From: Cylindrodendrum hubeiense
Taxonomy: Eukaryota > Ascomycota > Sordariomycetes > Hypocreales > Nectriaceae
Length of the DNA: 31,974 nt
Direction of reading: 5' to 3'
NCBI GenBank assembly: GCA_014621425.1
Contig: JAANBB010000449.1
Span: 1-31,974, forward strand
The notes below the pieces were generated by a model. It searched no databases. It saw nothing but the letters and a program-made list of their open reading frames with translations, and was not told the origin of the DNA. Position 1 is the first letter of the stretch; each line of letters begins with the position of its first letter. Made by a program: the position numbers and the translations under genes. Of the stretch, positions 10,255-19,757 are shown piece after piece.

Positions 10255-11313
10255 GCCAATGGTTATGGCTGAGATGGATATGGATCGGATGTAGATGGAC
10301 AGGGATCGACGGGGTGATACCCCGCTGCTTTGATACTTGTTTTGCATTTTGGATTGTGCGTTTTGGTTTCTTGTATCAAGCATTGCAGGTGTTGCATGGC
10401 TTGTTGTGTGCTTAGAACGAGGTAGCCTACGACGTTTTAATGCCACTATGTCAGTAGGCACATGACATGCCGTCTTTTGATATACGTTATGGATCTTGGT
10501 GATTTGATTGACGTGTAAATTTTCGAACAGGAAATTAATTGTCCCTTAAACTTCGTCCCTAAGCTTTGCGGGTGCAGCGTGCCTTTCCTTGCCCTGATGT
10601 CTCCCGAGTACAGCCCACGACGATTAAGTGCATGTATCTGACATTGTCACCAAAGCGTAGGGACTTCACATTAATAAATCATGGGGAAATAATTGCTAAT
10701 CCCCAGCTAATACTGGGAATAACTATCCGTGATACTTATTCCAGTTGCGGGAAAACCAAGTCCTTAAAAAGAATGCCTATATATTCAACTTTTGTGGCCT
10801 GTGGAAGGCATAGGTTGAGCAAGGGATTGATTCATTAACACCCAGACAAGAGCACCTAAGACAGAAGCAAACTACCGTGAAAATCTCCTATATACGCATG
10901 TGTTGGAGGAAGGTGAGACTGTTGGGTGATCAAAGTTGCGGATATGGTTCTGACTACATGCACTGGCAGAGCTACTCAGCCACCGTTCAGCCGACTCATG
11001 TGCTACAGTATGAATAAGGTACTGGTACTAGTAAAAAAATAGAGTATGCGATGTAATTATGGTGTGGCCAGTGAGAGTGGGAGGCTGGGCAGTTTGGTCA
11101 GCTCAAGGCATGCTGGGGTGAGGGCATCATGATACTTCAGACTTTACAATTTATAATTTCTGTAACCCATGCAAGCTATGAACTCTATAATCTCTGGCTA
11201 TCACGGTTTATCAAATATTTGGGACAAGGCTATACCCATCAATACTGCTACTCATCTGCTTTCCCCTCTTTCCCCCCTCCTTCTCTCCCCTCCCCACCAC
11301 CGTCGTTGACGAG
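10255..11313. other. Intergenic: GH72 3' flank and permease promoter
   Basis: No gene is recognised. The stretch starts with the probable 3' UTR of the GH72 gene. It ends with a long pyrimidine tract (about 11260-11300) immediately before the permease ATG, a common feature near fungal transcription starts. A TTATCA (TGATAA on the minus strand, GATA-factor type) occurs at about 11208. Confidence 0.45.
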
Positions 11314-13083
11314 ATGCCTCCCGCCATTGAGCACCGCCCGCTCACATCTCAACCCTCGCATTTAGACATTGAACAAAGACCTGTATCATCTTCCGACACC
11401 ACCGAAGAAAAACATGTCCGTGGCATTGAGACCAGCTCCGAGACGGCCCTGCACCGGGCGCTCAAGGCCCGGCACATCACCATGATTGCCATGGGGGGCG
11501 CCCTCGGCACCGGTCTGCTTCTGGGGACCGGCAAAGCCCTCGCAGATGCGGGTCCCGGATCAGTGGTCATTTCGTATACTATTGTTGGGCTTCTGGTGTA
11601 TGTTGTCATGACTGCGCTTGGCGAGATGGCGGCCTGGTTGCCCATGTCGGCGGGCTTCACGGGATATGCGTCGAGGTTTTGCGATCCTTCGCTTGGATTT
11701 GCCCTCGGGTGGACGTGAGACCAATTCCTCCCCAGATTCTGCAGCTTCTGATATGCGTCTAGCTACTTCTTCAAGTACATCATCGTGACCCCCAACCAAA
11801 TCACCGCGGGCGCCATGGTCCTCGAGTACTGGTTCCCGCGCTCCCAGATCAACCCGGGCGTCTTCGTCACCGTGTTCCTCGTCGCAATCATCCTCATCAA
11901 CTCGGTCGGCGTGCGCTTCTTCGGAGAGTTCGAGTTCTGGCTCTCCAGCTTCAAAGTCCTCGTCCTCGTGGCCCTCATCCTCGTCACGATTGTCATCGCT
12001 GCCGGTGGCGGACCCGACGGCGAGCCCCGGGGGTTCCGATACTGGAGCGACCCGGGGGCCTTTGCCGCGAAAGTCGACTGGGACGTGTCGCCGATGATGG
12101 GGCGGTTCCTGGGCGTGTGGTCGACGATGATTGTGGCGACGTTTGCGTATTTGGGCACGGAGTTGGTGGGCGTTACGGTTGGCGAGGCCCAGAACCCACG
12201 GAAGACGATTCCCCGTGCCATCAGACTGACTTTCTTTCGCATACTGATCTTCTACTGCCTCAGTGTGTTTGTCCTTGGGTTGTGCGTTCCGTATGACTCG
12301 AAGGACCTGCTGTTCTCCACCAAGGGCACTTCGGTTGGGGCGTCGGCGTCGCCCTTCGTCGTGGCTGTCAAGCAAGCTGGCATAAAGACTCTGCCGGGTA
12401 TTATCAACGGCTGCATTGTTGTATTTATATTTTCAGGGGCAACCTCTGACCTCTACATCGCGAGCCGCACGCTCTACGGGTTGGCATCTGACGGGGATGC
12501 ACCGGCTATCTTCAAGAGAACTGACAGCCGGGGAGTTCCGTACGCTGCGCTGGGCACTTCTTCTCTATTTGGACTCCTGGCATTCATGACGGTTGGAAAC
12601 AGTACCAAAGACGTCTTCAGCCATTTTGTAAACCTCGTTACCATCTTCGGCCTGTTGAGTTGGATTTCCATCAGCGTCACACACATTTTCTTCCTCAAAG
12701 CACGACGACGCCAAGGCATTCCCGACTCTGAAATGCCATACGTCGCGCCCTTTGGACTCTGGGGTTCGTACATAGCACTGGCGAGCTGTTGTATCATCTC
12801 CTTGACCAAGAACTTCACAGCTTTCCTAGTGTCACCGATAGCATGGACAGATGTGATTACTGGGTATGTAGGCATTCCCATGTATCTGACTCTTATTTTC
12901 GCGCATAAGATTGTGACGAAGAGCAAGAGGGTCAGACCTAACGAGGCGGACTTTTACGCGGGAAAGGATGTAATTGACCGAGAAGAGGAGGCGTTTCTTG
13001 AGGAGCAGGCGAGGAAGAAGGAGCAGGAACCGGACTCCTCTGGGGCAAGGATGTATCGAAAGTACCTTTCTTGGCTGTTTTAA
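11314..13083 (+). CDS. Amino-acid permease, fungal AAT (GAP1-like) family
   Basis: Exons are 11314-11714 and 11763-13083, giving 573 residues. The 48-nt intron (GTGAGA donor, TAG acceptor) splits a Thr codon and joins GWT to YFFKYIIVTPNQITAGA, the conserved membrane segment of this family. The N-terminal about 50 residues are hydrophilic and cytosolic. The first membrane segment has the signature HITMIAMGGALGTGLLLGTG. Further marks are AGPGSVVISY, GEMAAWLPMSAGFTGYASRF, the helix-5 to 6 region LGTELVGVTVGEAQNPRKTI, and ASRTLYGLASDGDAP. About 12 membrane segments are visible, followed by a charged cytosolic tail rich in Glu and Lys. These proton-coupled carriers import amino acids at the plasma membrane. 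The particular substrate cannot be read from sequence. There are no truncations. A pyrimidine-rich leader precedes the ATG. Confidence 0.93.
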
Positions 13084-13296
13084 GGTGATGGCTATCTAGG
13101 GCTGACTGTACTAATGAGGGAGATATAGAGCATGACAGTAGGCCACTGAAATTCTTTATTCGCAAGGAATTGTCACCCCTTGAAAATGCTGTAGTCTACA
13201 GTGACACCATGTATAAGGAGCATACTGCTGTTCGAAACTTTGCTGCTACCATTATGACGACCCAAAGCCAGGAAAAGGCACGAGGCAGACCATTAG

Positions 13297-13984
13297 GTGG
13301 ACAGGGCAAATGACGGAATAAACGACTCCTTTAAAGGCTACGGAGGAATTAAACTCAAAGTTCTAACCATTGGCAGATCAGGCGAGTTTTATGACGAAGA
13401 CATCGAGGAAATCAACGACTTCACTGAGGAGAACTCTGGCGAGGTCATTGTGTTGCAGTTCCGCTACCTGTTCGGTTTGCGCAACGTGCCGAGTCTTGGG
13501 CCTATCTACTGGGGCGACGACATCAAGAACTTCTTCGATAAGCTCAAGAAGATCAATAATGGACGGGCGCCTGGCTCAACAAAGAAGACTCAGAAGATGT
13601 GACCAATAAGGCAATCTCGGATTGGAAGCGAATACTAAGTTCCACGTAGGCCAGTGGCTCTCGACACCGAACTTCATGACTTCTACCTTCACTTACGACC
13701 TTCAATCCATCGCAGTCCTCGCCACGGATCCAGCACTGTACTGGAGCGGCATCAACGAGACCTCGCCTAAGATTTTCCCCAACGCCCTCATGGTTGATTA
13801 CATTGGCATGGTGGCCATGAACGAGGCTAATTGGGAGGATCTGAGCGCCGAGCTCTGCACGCTCGCCCTTGACCTCGATATATACACAGTAAGCGAGAAC
13901 TGCGACATCAGCAAGAGGCGATCACCGCTGCTCCCAAGCAACAGCAAGGCCCTGAGGCTTTCCAGCGACAAAAGGCCCCTGTGA
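13297..13984 (+). pseudogene. Relic of a PLC-like phosphodiesterase gene
   Basis: Two pieces in different frames resemble the TIM-barrel PLC-like phosphodiesterase family of fungi. Piece one (13297-13602) contains SGEFYDEDIEEINDFTEENSG, then EVIVLQFRYL and YWGDDIKNFFDKLKKINN. Piece two (13622-13984) contains STFTYDLQSIAVLATDPALYW, then NALMVDYIGMVAMNE and ISENCDISKRRSPLLP-type sequence (here VSENCDISKRRSPLLP). The N-terminal part with the catalytic histidines is missing, the middle is shortened, and a stop and frame change separate the pieces. There is no ATG in good context, since the first piece opens after TAG. It starts only about 210 nt after the permease stop. I interpret it as a truncated, decayed copy. 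The family match is from recognition of the C-terminal pattern, not from a search. A spliced functional short gene is less likely because no GT...AG pair joins the pieces convincingly. Confidence 0.55.
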
Positions 13985-14400
13985 GACCCCGCCAATATTC
14001 TCCCTCGTTCCGGCTAGAGGGCCCTCCCTGCACACCAAGCCCCTTGCCTAGCGGGCACTAGGCTACCTAAATTAAGCTTAATCACCGCCATCTATCCACT
14101 ATTTGGCGCTGTACTCCGTTCAGTAGTTCAGGTAGCCTTTGAAAGGCGCCTGACACGCTGAATCGAGTATGCTGTGATGAACCCAACAGCCAACCAGCCA
14201 GCCAACCGACTAACCAACCGACTAACCGACTCACTCTACACGAGGTACTACAACGGAGGCCTTTCAGCTGAGGCGACCAACAGTTTATGGACGTCCACAG
14301 TACGCACCGCGTACTTATAAGTCAATGCCCTGTCCGCCCCCTCCCCCAGGACCCTCCAGGACCCTGGACTCCGTCCCCGCCTCCGCCAACAACCACAATC
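13985..14400. other. Intergenic with short tandem repeat, upstream of mucin-like gene
   Basis: This holds the flank of the PLC-like relic and the probable promoter/leader of the next gene. A degenerate 4-bp periodic run built from AACC, AGCC and GACT units occupies about 14182-14234. Near the 3' end, TACTTATAAG (about 14312-14321) is a plausible TATA region some 85 nt before the ATG at 14401. Confidence 0.4.
14182..14234. repeat. Degenerate tetranucleotide tandem repeat (AACC/GACT-type)
   Basis: About 53 nt show a 4-bp period with units such as CAAC, CAGC, CAAC, CGAC and TAAC, including two CCGACTAACC groups. It lies in the upstream region of the mucin-like gene and has no coding role. Confidence 0.6.
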
Positions 14401-15236
14401 ATGTCTTCGAATACCACACCGTCCCTCTCCACCATCTCCGCAACAGCTACGGCACTACCCGCACTTACTACACCATTCTCACAGCCACGCGGCTGCGACT
14501 CCCACTGGACGCGCAGCACTGTACTTTCGACTACCAATTATGAAAACACCACAGAGATTGTGACTGTTGTGGTATCCAAACCCGTTGCATCATGCTACCC
14601 ATCCGGATGGGATTCAGTCGTTCCAGAGAGCCGTCTCTCCTTCAGTCCAGCTGTATGTCCTGCTGGCTGGGTCTACAATGCGATGGCCGATGATACTGGG
14701 CCTTCAACAGCCTTCTGCTGCAATAGGTCCGCTGATATTTATTATTTATCTATCTTTCACCTGAGGAGATAATAAAACTAACTATCTACTTTAGTGCTTT
14801 TACTTTTGTATCCTTCATAGGATATTACGACTATGATATAGAATTAGTTCACAATCCATGTGGGCGTTAGGAGGACCGAACAACACGTTCTGACGACGAC
14901 GACCCAGCAATCATGGACTCCACCACAGTCCGAACCCTGATATTGCATGAGGCCTGGGCTATAACATGGGAGGCATCTGACACGTCGACATTAACACCGA
15001 GCCTACCCACATTGACTAGCAACAAATTAATCCCGACCTGGACTCCCGGCCAAGTTATCGACGACGGCGAATATGACCGTGGTCCCTTGACCGATGATGC
15101 TCAAAGTGGGGAGGAATACTTCGGTGCTGGTTTATGGTGGTTTATGTTAGTCGGAATACCTATTATTTTCGTACTAGCTGTTAGTTCGTGTATCTGGTGT
15201 GGTGTCCGGAGCTGTAAGAGGCGCAGACGGAACTGA
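14401..15236 (+). CDS. Ser/Thr-rich single-pass membrane protein (fungal mucin-like family), three-exon model
   Basis: My model joins 14401-14726, 14795-14859 and 14908-15236 for 239 residues. Intron 1 (68 nt) has donor GTCCGC, CTAAC branch and TTTAG acceptor. Intron 2 (48 nt) has donor GTGGGC, CTGAC branch and CCCAG acceptor, and removes an in-frame TAG at 14868-14870. Both donors are weak, so an alternative is a disrupted gene. The ectodomain is Thr/Ser/Pro-rich with the pattern TTPFSQPRGCDSHW, CYPSGWDSVVPESRL, FSPAVCPAGWVY and STAFCC. After that come TLILHEAWAITWEASDTSTL and TWTPGQVIDDGEYD, one membrane segment (WFMLVGIPIIFVLAVSSCIW) and a short basic cytosolic tail (CKRRRRN). The family is widespread in Pezizomycotina and its function is unknown to me. 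The cysteine pattern suggests an extracellular fold held by disulphides. An ATG 114 nt upstream (14287) would add a Pro-rich segment. I prefer 14401, which gives the short MSSNTTPS start. No clear signal peptide is seen, so topology rests on the membrane segment and basic tail. Confidence 0.6.
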
Positions 15237-16206
15237 GCTGCTATGGCTATGGCCACGCTCACGCCTGCAGCTGAAGGTTCTTCCACGAAGCCAGTCAGCT
15301 GATTACGTCGCAAAGAACTGATGTTGGTCAAAGGTGGTGATTGAAATACTCTGGCAATAGAAATGCCTAGCTTTTACTGTAATTATCTATGGGCTATAGA
15401 TGAATAATAAATAATATGCCGTCTCGTAGTGCTTCAATAACAACAACATCCCTTGGCAGTGGGTAATCAATGCCAAGGGCATCATCTCGCCGAGGCTTGA
15501 TCGCCCGTGCTTCTGTGTGGAGCTGGCTTAAATACCACGTCTCAACCCAAGGGGAGTCATAACCAAGCTGCTACGCTACGGGCAGAGGGTGTTAGGGTCA
15601 CGACAAACGCCATGGATGAACACTCGGCCGACTTTAACGGATCTCTAGGGATTGAACTAAGAGATAAAATTAGAAAATGGAAAGCGGTTGAATCTCACCA
15701 TTACACATGGCCATCTAATTCTCGAATGCATCCCACTGCCGAACCTCGAGTGCACTCACGCACACCGGATCTCCGTTACACCCTGGACCCCACTTTCCCC
15801 GGCGTAGCCCACCATCGACCCCCCGGCGACCTAGATCCGACGACCACATGAACGTCCCACATCCGTAAATGATATCGAATAGCCCTTATAGCTCAAGTAA
15901 TGTTCCGGGGGGGGAGGGTTGTGATTGCTAGGGATTGTGGAGGTGCAGACAGTCCTAATTGAGACTCTCGACCCCAGCTTGCTGATCACGACCGGGTCCA
16001 CCCAACCAGGCCCAGCCATGACAGCTGGAGCACTATTCAGTATTCAACTCTCTGACAGATACCCGAGGTTTCATTTAAGACTGATCTCATCTTCTCGCGA
16101 ATTATGAGAGTTGCATCGAAACTAAAGACGCCACACCAAATCCGCGTCACCAATGCTATGTGGCCCAGCCCAATCAGCGCCCACAGTCCAAGCCACAGCT
16201 CAAGCC
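15237..16206. other. Intergenic stretch, no gene recognised
   Basis: This stretch carries the 3' flank of the membrane-protein gene and unassigned DNA. The ORF at 15507-15851 has no features of a real protein. A G-run (about 15907-15917) is the only compositional oddity. Confidence 0.4.
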
Positions 16207-16238
16207 ACCCCACTGTTTGTGTGGTTTTCTGCCTCTTT
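16207..16238 (+). pseudogene. Remnant of a 5S rRNA 3' end plus terminator/spacer
   Basis: CCCCACTGTT followed by GTGTGGTTTTCTGCCTCTTTG aligns with the last bases of the 5S gene at 16289-16407 and its T-rich terminator (CCCCACTGTT, GTATGTTTTTTGCC). The spacer between this remnant and the next 5S gene also matches the spacer on the minus strand between 19758 and 19682. It is best read as the tail of a lost tandem 5S copy. Confidence 0.5.
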
Positions 16239-16259
16239 GTAAAATCTCAGTTCCTGGGC

Positions 16260-16288
16260 ATTTCATCCTGCTCAATGCCTCAACTGGC
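16260..16288 (+). promoter_or_regulatory. Conserved 29-nt element directly upstream of 5S copy A
   Basis: The 29 nt before the 5S gene share ATTT at -29, CTCAA at -18 to -14 and CAAC at -8 to -5 with the same positions upstream of copies B and C. The exact spacing suggests an upstream polymerase III promoter element or start-site context, as seen for 5S genes in other moulds. Confidence 0.5.
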
Positions 16289-16407
16289 ACATACGACCAT
16301 AGCTCTTAGAAAATACGGGATCCCGTCCGCTCTCCCCTAGTCAAGCTGAGAAGCGGTGGATTAGTACTCGGGTCGGTGACGACCGGGGAATCCCCACTGT
16401 TGTATGT
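16289..16407 (+). rRNA. 5S ribosomal RNA, copy A
   Basis: This is 119 nt from ACATACGACCATAG to TGTTGTATGT. The first and last nine bases pair completely (helix I). GCTCTTAG pairs with CTGAGAAGC around a bulged A (helix II), GGGA pairs with TCCC around loop C, and GGTGG pairs with CCACT (helix V). The internal control region GTCAAGC ... GGTCGGTGACGACC is present, with a T6 terminator directly after. It is an intact, probably expressed polymerase III gene. The 5S RNA joins the large ribosomal subunit with uL18 and uL5. Lying outside rDNA is normal for filamentous ascomycetes. Confidence 0.93.
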
Positions 16408-16463
16408 TTTTTGCCTTTGTTGTTGTCCCTTTTTGGCTCTTCCCGAAATCCCCATCCCTGTGG

Positions 16464-16492
16464 ATTTAATCCCGCTCAACACCACAACCAGC
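16464..16492 (+). promoter_or_regulatory. Conserved 29-nt element directly upstream of 5S copy B
   Basis: It has the same invariant blocks as upstream of copy A at identical distances (ATTT at -29, CTCAA at -18, CAAC at -8), although the remaining bases differ. This implies constraint on these positions or recent common origin. Confidence 0.5.
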
Positions 16493-16611
16493 ACATACGA
16501 CCATAGCTCTTAGAAAATACGGGATCCGGTCCGCTCTCCCCTAGTCAAGCTGAGAAGCGGCGAATTAGTACTCGGGTCGGTGACGACCGGGGAATCCTCG
16601 CTGTTGTATGT
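16493..16611 (+). rRNA. 5S ribosomal RNA, copy B (variant)
   Basis: This 119-nt copy starts 204 nt after copy A in the same direction and is followed by ATTTTTT as terminator. It differs from copy A at five places. Four are in helix V and form two compensated pairs (U-A to C-G and G-C to A-U: GGTGG/CCCAC versus GGCGA/TCGCT in the aligned strands). One is C to G in loop C (ATCCCGTCC versus ATCCGGTCC). The paired changes preserve the fold, so it is likely a functional second 5S type rather than a decaying copy. Confidence 0.9.
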
Positions 16612-18107
16612 ATTTTTTGCTCCTCCTTTCCAAAGTGTGATGCATCTTTGTTTTGCTTTTTGCCATTTCCGAGCTGTGCTTAACCAAAGCATTGCACCCT
16701 GAGACATCATGCAACAAATGACACCAGGAACAAAGAGTATCAACATGGAAGATGGTATGGAACCGTTTCATTGAACTTTTCACCATCGCTCACATCACTT
16801 TTGCGGGGACAAGCAAGGTTCCTTTGTCAACTCATCAAGGGTAGATGATGGAAGCCATTTGCTGTACGCCTGGATATAAGCTCGTCGGATGAGGATGCAT
16901 TCCGCAGATGGAATTCCATTGTTTCACTTCCCGCAGAAACTATGAGACTGAGAAGACCAATAGGCGACTCCGAAATACCATTCAGGCATCTCCGTTGATC
17001 TGCAACGCCACTTGTATAGTGGAAACCAGTTTGTGGGGTCCTACAAATGGACATGGCCTCGACTATCATGAGGTACGGATCTAAGAACATAACCAACTCA
17101 TGAGATGGTATCATAACTCGCGGTCGTCACATTAGAGACTTCATCAAGATTGCCAAAAATGACAGGGGTCAATATGAATCTCAACCATGGTCAACAGGCC
17201 GATTGTCAATCCGAGCTAACGCCCCCTTTGGGAGCGGCAAAGAAAGAGCCGAGGGACCTTCCTCGGCACATCTGGGGCTATGAGTGATTGTTTAAGGTTC
17301 AAGAATCTAGGCTTGGATCTAGGCATACAATGGCTTGGCTTATACACTGGAATGCAGCGACGACAAGTGCGCTGGAATGTACACTGGAATGTGTCTTGGC
17401 AGTTGCGAAGAGAGTCTGGACCAGTAAGGTTAAAGATGGGATCTAGCCCCTACTTAGGGAAAGGGTATGCGTTGGCCCGCTCTCAATCTCCAACGTCCTT
17501 TGGACCTGTCAGTTCGGGCGAGGGGCAAGATCCATATTCGTATTAGTTCCGGATACCCCTCGATTGCCGGCAAATAAGGTGATATCCGGCCGCTTTTTAT
17601 CCTAGCGATTGAGTTTGCGGATCTGAATAGACATCGAGCCACAAATCTTATCTCTAGTGCCTATACCGGCTTGTGTTGCACACTCGACTCAAAGACCATC
17701 TTAGTTCATTGAAGCACCGTGCCATCGCTCCAAAGGAATTGCGGTGCTCCGAAACTTAATCTTAAGCCTTTTAAACATCGTCCCATTGTTGCAGAACCAT
17801 TTATAGCGGTCCATCACCGACCCAAGGGAGATCTTGTCTACACAGAATCACTCTGCATTGTCTCAGACAATCTCACACTCACCGACACACGACACAGACG
17901 AGACATCTTCAATCCTTCCCTAAATACGGACTCATTGTCCTGTGGTTTGGAACATCACCACTTCCTTATTCATCTTTCAACTTTCAACACCGTTGCTTGG
18001 GCCAAAATCAACGGTTTCAATCCATCACCTTCAACTTTACCGCCAGAGATTTATCACATTCGGCAACAAGTTCGCCTGAGAAAGAACTCATAGAAACTTC
18101 AAGAGCC
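16612..18107. other. Intergenic between 5S pair and GH114 gene
   Basis: No gene is recognised. The ORFs at 16827-17114 (minus) and 17280-17546 (plus) lack any family feature. An ACACTGGAATG motif occurs twice, at about 17345 and 17380. The final few hundred bases are presumably promoter and leader of the GH114 gene. ORFs overlapping its 5' end (17719-18093 and the extension to 17997) are leader sequence or shadows. Confidence 0.4.
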
Positions 18108-19180
18108 ATGGAGCCTGTCATGGAAAGCATGTTCTCAAGAAGAAGATCATCTCTATCATGGATGATGTTGGCCATGGTTGGACTTGGGAGCGTTGTCGGT
18201 AGTCCGTTGAGAACGACAGCGGATGTTGCTGAAACTAGCAAACCTCGCTTTCGAAGCGCTTTACCCGAAGTCAGGGCGACCACCAAATGGACACCAAGCA
18301 TTGGCGACACATGGCAAATTGTTCTACTGAACCCCGTCAAGATCACCCAAAAAGCTCCCTCACCTAATGCCGATGTTTGGACATTGGATATGTACGACAA
18401 CGATGCCTCGACTTTCAAAGCCTTACATGCCGCTGGCAAGAAGGTTATTTGCTATTTCAGCGCCGGAACACGGGAGGACTGGAGAGACGACGCAGACCTG
18501 TTCCAGGCTGCTGATGTCGGGGCCCCCTTGAAGGACTGGAAGGGCGAGAACTGGCTTAATACCCGCAGTGCTGCTGTGCGTAAAATTATGGCGGGCCGCA
18601 TCAAGTACGCATCCCAGAAAGGATGCGATGCGATTGATCCCGACAATATTGACCCCTATGTAAGATTCCTCCCTGTCCTTCCCTTCTTTTACACTATCCC
18701 TTGCTTTAATATTCACTCTTTATGGTACCAATATTACTTGTATAAATTTGATTCTAACCCAGTATCTATTAGGATTACAACACTGGCTTCAAGTTGACAC
18801 AGGCGAATCAAATCGATTACATCAAGTTTTTATCCAACACCGCTGCCTCATATAAGATGTCGATGGGTCTTAAGAACGGTGTGGACATTATTTCCAAGGT
18901 TCTATCCTACGTCGCATTCGCTACCGTCGAGCAATGCAGTGAATATTCGGAGTGTCAAGCCTACGCACCGTTTATCAAGGCTGGGAAACCGGTCTTCCAA
19001 ATCGAATATCCCGAGGCGCCCGACCAAATATCCACCTCTGCAGTCAAGGAACTTTGTCCCACCTCCGACAAAGCCTCAGAAAATTATCAATTCACCACTA
19101 TCATTAAGAAATCGAATTTAGATGGCTGGGTTCGATACTGTGGAGGGACGAAGACTTATACCACAACTGCGGCTACATGA
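18108..19180 (+). CDS. Secreted GH114 family protein (endo-alpha-1,4-polygalactosaminidase type)
   Basis: Exons are 18108-18659 and 18773-19180, with a 113-nt phase-0 intron (GTAAGA donor, CTAAC branch, TTAG acceptor), giving 319 residues. I start at 18108 (context GAGCCATGG). The frame stays open upstream but reads as leader. After a basic N-terminus comes a hydrophobic stretch (about 15-32) that may act as signal peptide or anchor. The TIM-barrel domain begins around TWQIVLLNPV and contains VWTLDMYDND (D95 and D98 region), KKVICYFSAGTREDWRDDAD, the GENWLNTRSAAVRKIMAGRI stretch, and GCDAIDPDNIDPY across the splice. The second exon ends with FQIEYPEAP and a C-terminal segment with Cys. Family members cleave alpha-1,4-linked galactosamine polymers such as galactosaminogalactan. 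In moulds they act on biofilm and wall exopolysaccharide. The gene lies between two inverted 5S rRNA clusters. Confidence 0.88.
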
Positions 19181-19563
19181 GCAAACTTTTCTCTCCTTTC
19201 ATGAACTACAAGCATCCACCTGTTGTCTGCGAGACAACTCAGAGAAACACAGACAGTCTCTCATTCATGTAGTAAAATTACGAATTATGAATAATTTAAT
19301 GATTACATCAAATCAATCCTGCTCTTCTCTGTGCTGACAAGTGCACATGCGAAGCAATCTCGAAAGTGATAAAATTTCCCTCCTATTTGTCCATTTGCTA
19401 TCTGGACTTGAATGCCATTCTATTATCATTCTCACCAATCCACCCAAAGTTACATCATTCTACTCATATCTCACCTTGATGCTGCACGGGGTACTGTAAA
19501 ATAGAAGAAAAATGAACACAAATAAAAAGACAGTTCCAAAAAGAGATAGCAATGGGCAAAAAA
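19181..19563. other. GH114 3' flank
   Basis: This is AT-rich DNA between the GH114 stop and the 3' end of minus-strand 5S copy C. It includes the probable poly(A) region of the GH114 transcript and the downstream flank of copy C. No ORF of note is present. Confidence 0.5.
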
Positions 19564-19682
19564 ACATACAACAGTGGGGATTCCCCGGTCGTCACCGACC
19601 CGAGTACTAATCCACCGCTTCTCAGCTTGACTAGGGGAGAGCGGACGGGATCCCGTATTTTCTAAGAGCTATGGTCGTATGT
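19564..19682 (-). rRNA. 5S ribosomal RNA, copy C
   Basis: This reads as 119 nt on the minus strand and, by eye, is identical base for base to copy A at 16289-16407, including all helix pairs. It is followed in the direction of transcription by T7. The identity despite opposite orientation and 3.2 kb distance indicates a recent duplication or gene conversion. The neighbouring spacer is also related to the spacer upstream of copy A but has diverged more. Confidence 0.93.
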
Positions 19683-19711
19683 ACCGGTTGAGGCGTTGAG
19701 TGGCATGAAAT
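19683..19711 (-). promoter_or_regulatory. Conserved 29-nt element directly upstream of 5S copy C
   Basis: On the minus strand it carries ATTT at -29, CTCAA at -18 and CAAC at -8, matching copies A and B in spacing. It is closer to the copy A element (ATTTCAT, CCTCAAC) than to copy B. Confidence 0.5.
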
Positions 19712-19757
19712 CCATGGGAATAGAGATTCCTGTGGAGTGGCACAAAGAGGCAAAGAA

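Noticed and set aside
8410..10461. 683-residue open frame on the minus strand across the GH72 gene
   Set aside because: It is antisense to a clearly real gene with catalytic motifs. Strong C-ending codon bias removes stops from the opposite strand. The product is a Gly/Val repeat-like sequence without domains.
11560..12375. 271-residue minus-strand frame across the permease
   Set aside because: It is a shadow of the permease exon. Its charged low-complexity composition (Glu/Asp/Arg/His) is what antisense of membrane-segment codons gives.
14868..14870. In-frame TAG as proof that the mucin-like gene is dead
   Set aside because: A 48-nt interval with CTGAC branch and CAG acceptor spans it and keeps the frame, so an intact spliced gene is at least as likely.
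16306..16746. Short minus-strand ORFs with near-identical ends (TDPSTNPPLLSLTRGERTGSRIF type) at the 5S genes
   Set aside because: The shared peptide is only the translation of the antisense of the duplicated 5S rRNA genes, not a protein repeat.
17280..17310. GGTTCAAGAATC resembling a tRNA B box
   Set aside because: No matching A box, acceptor stem or anticodon arm can be drawn around it. No tRNA gene was found in the window.
16289..19682. First read as inverted repeats of a transposon or solo LTRs
   Set aside because: The repeated unit is 119 nt with self-complementary ends, box A and box C sequences and T-run terminators, which identifies it as 5S rRNA.
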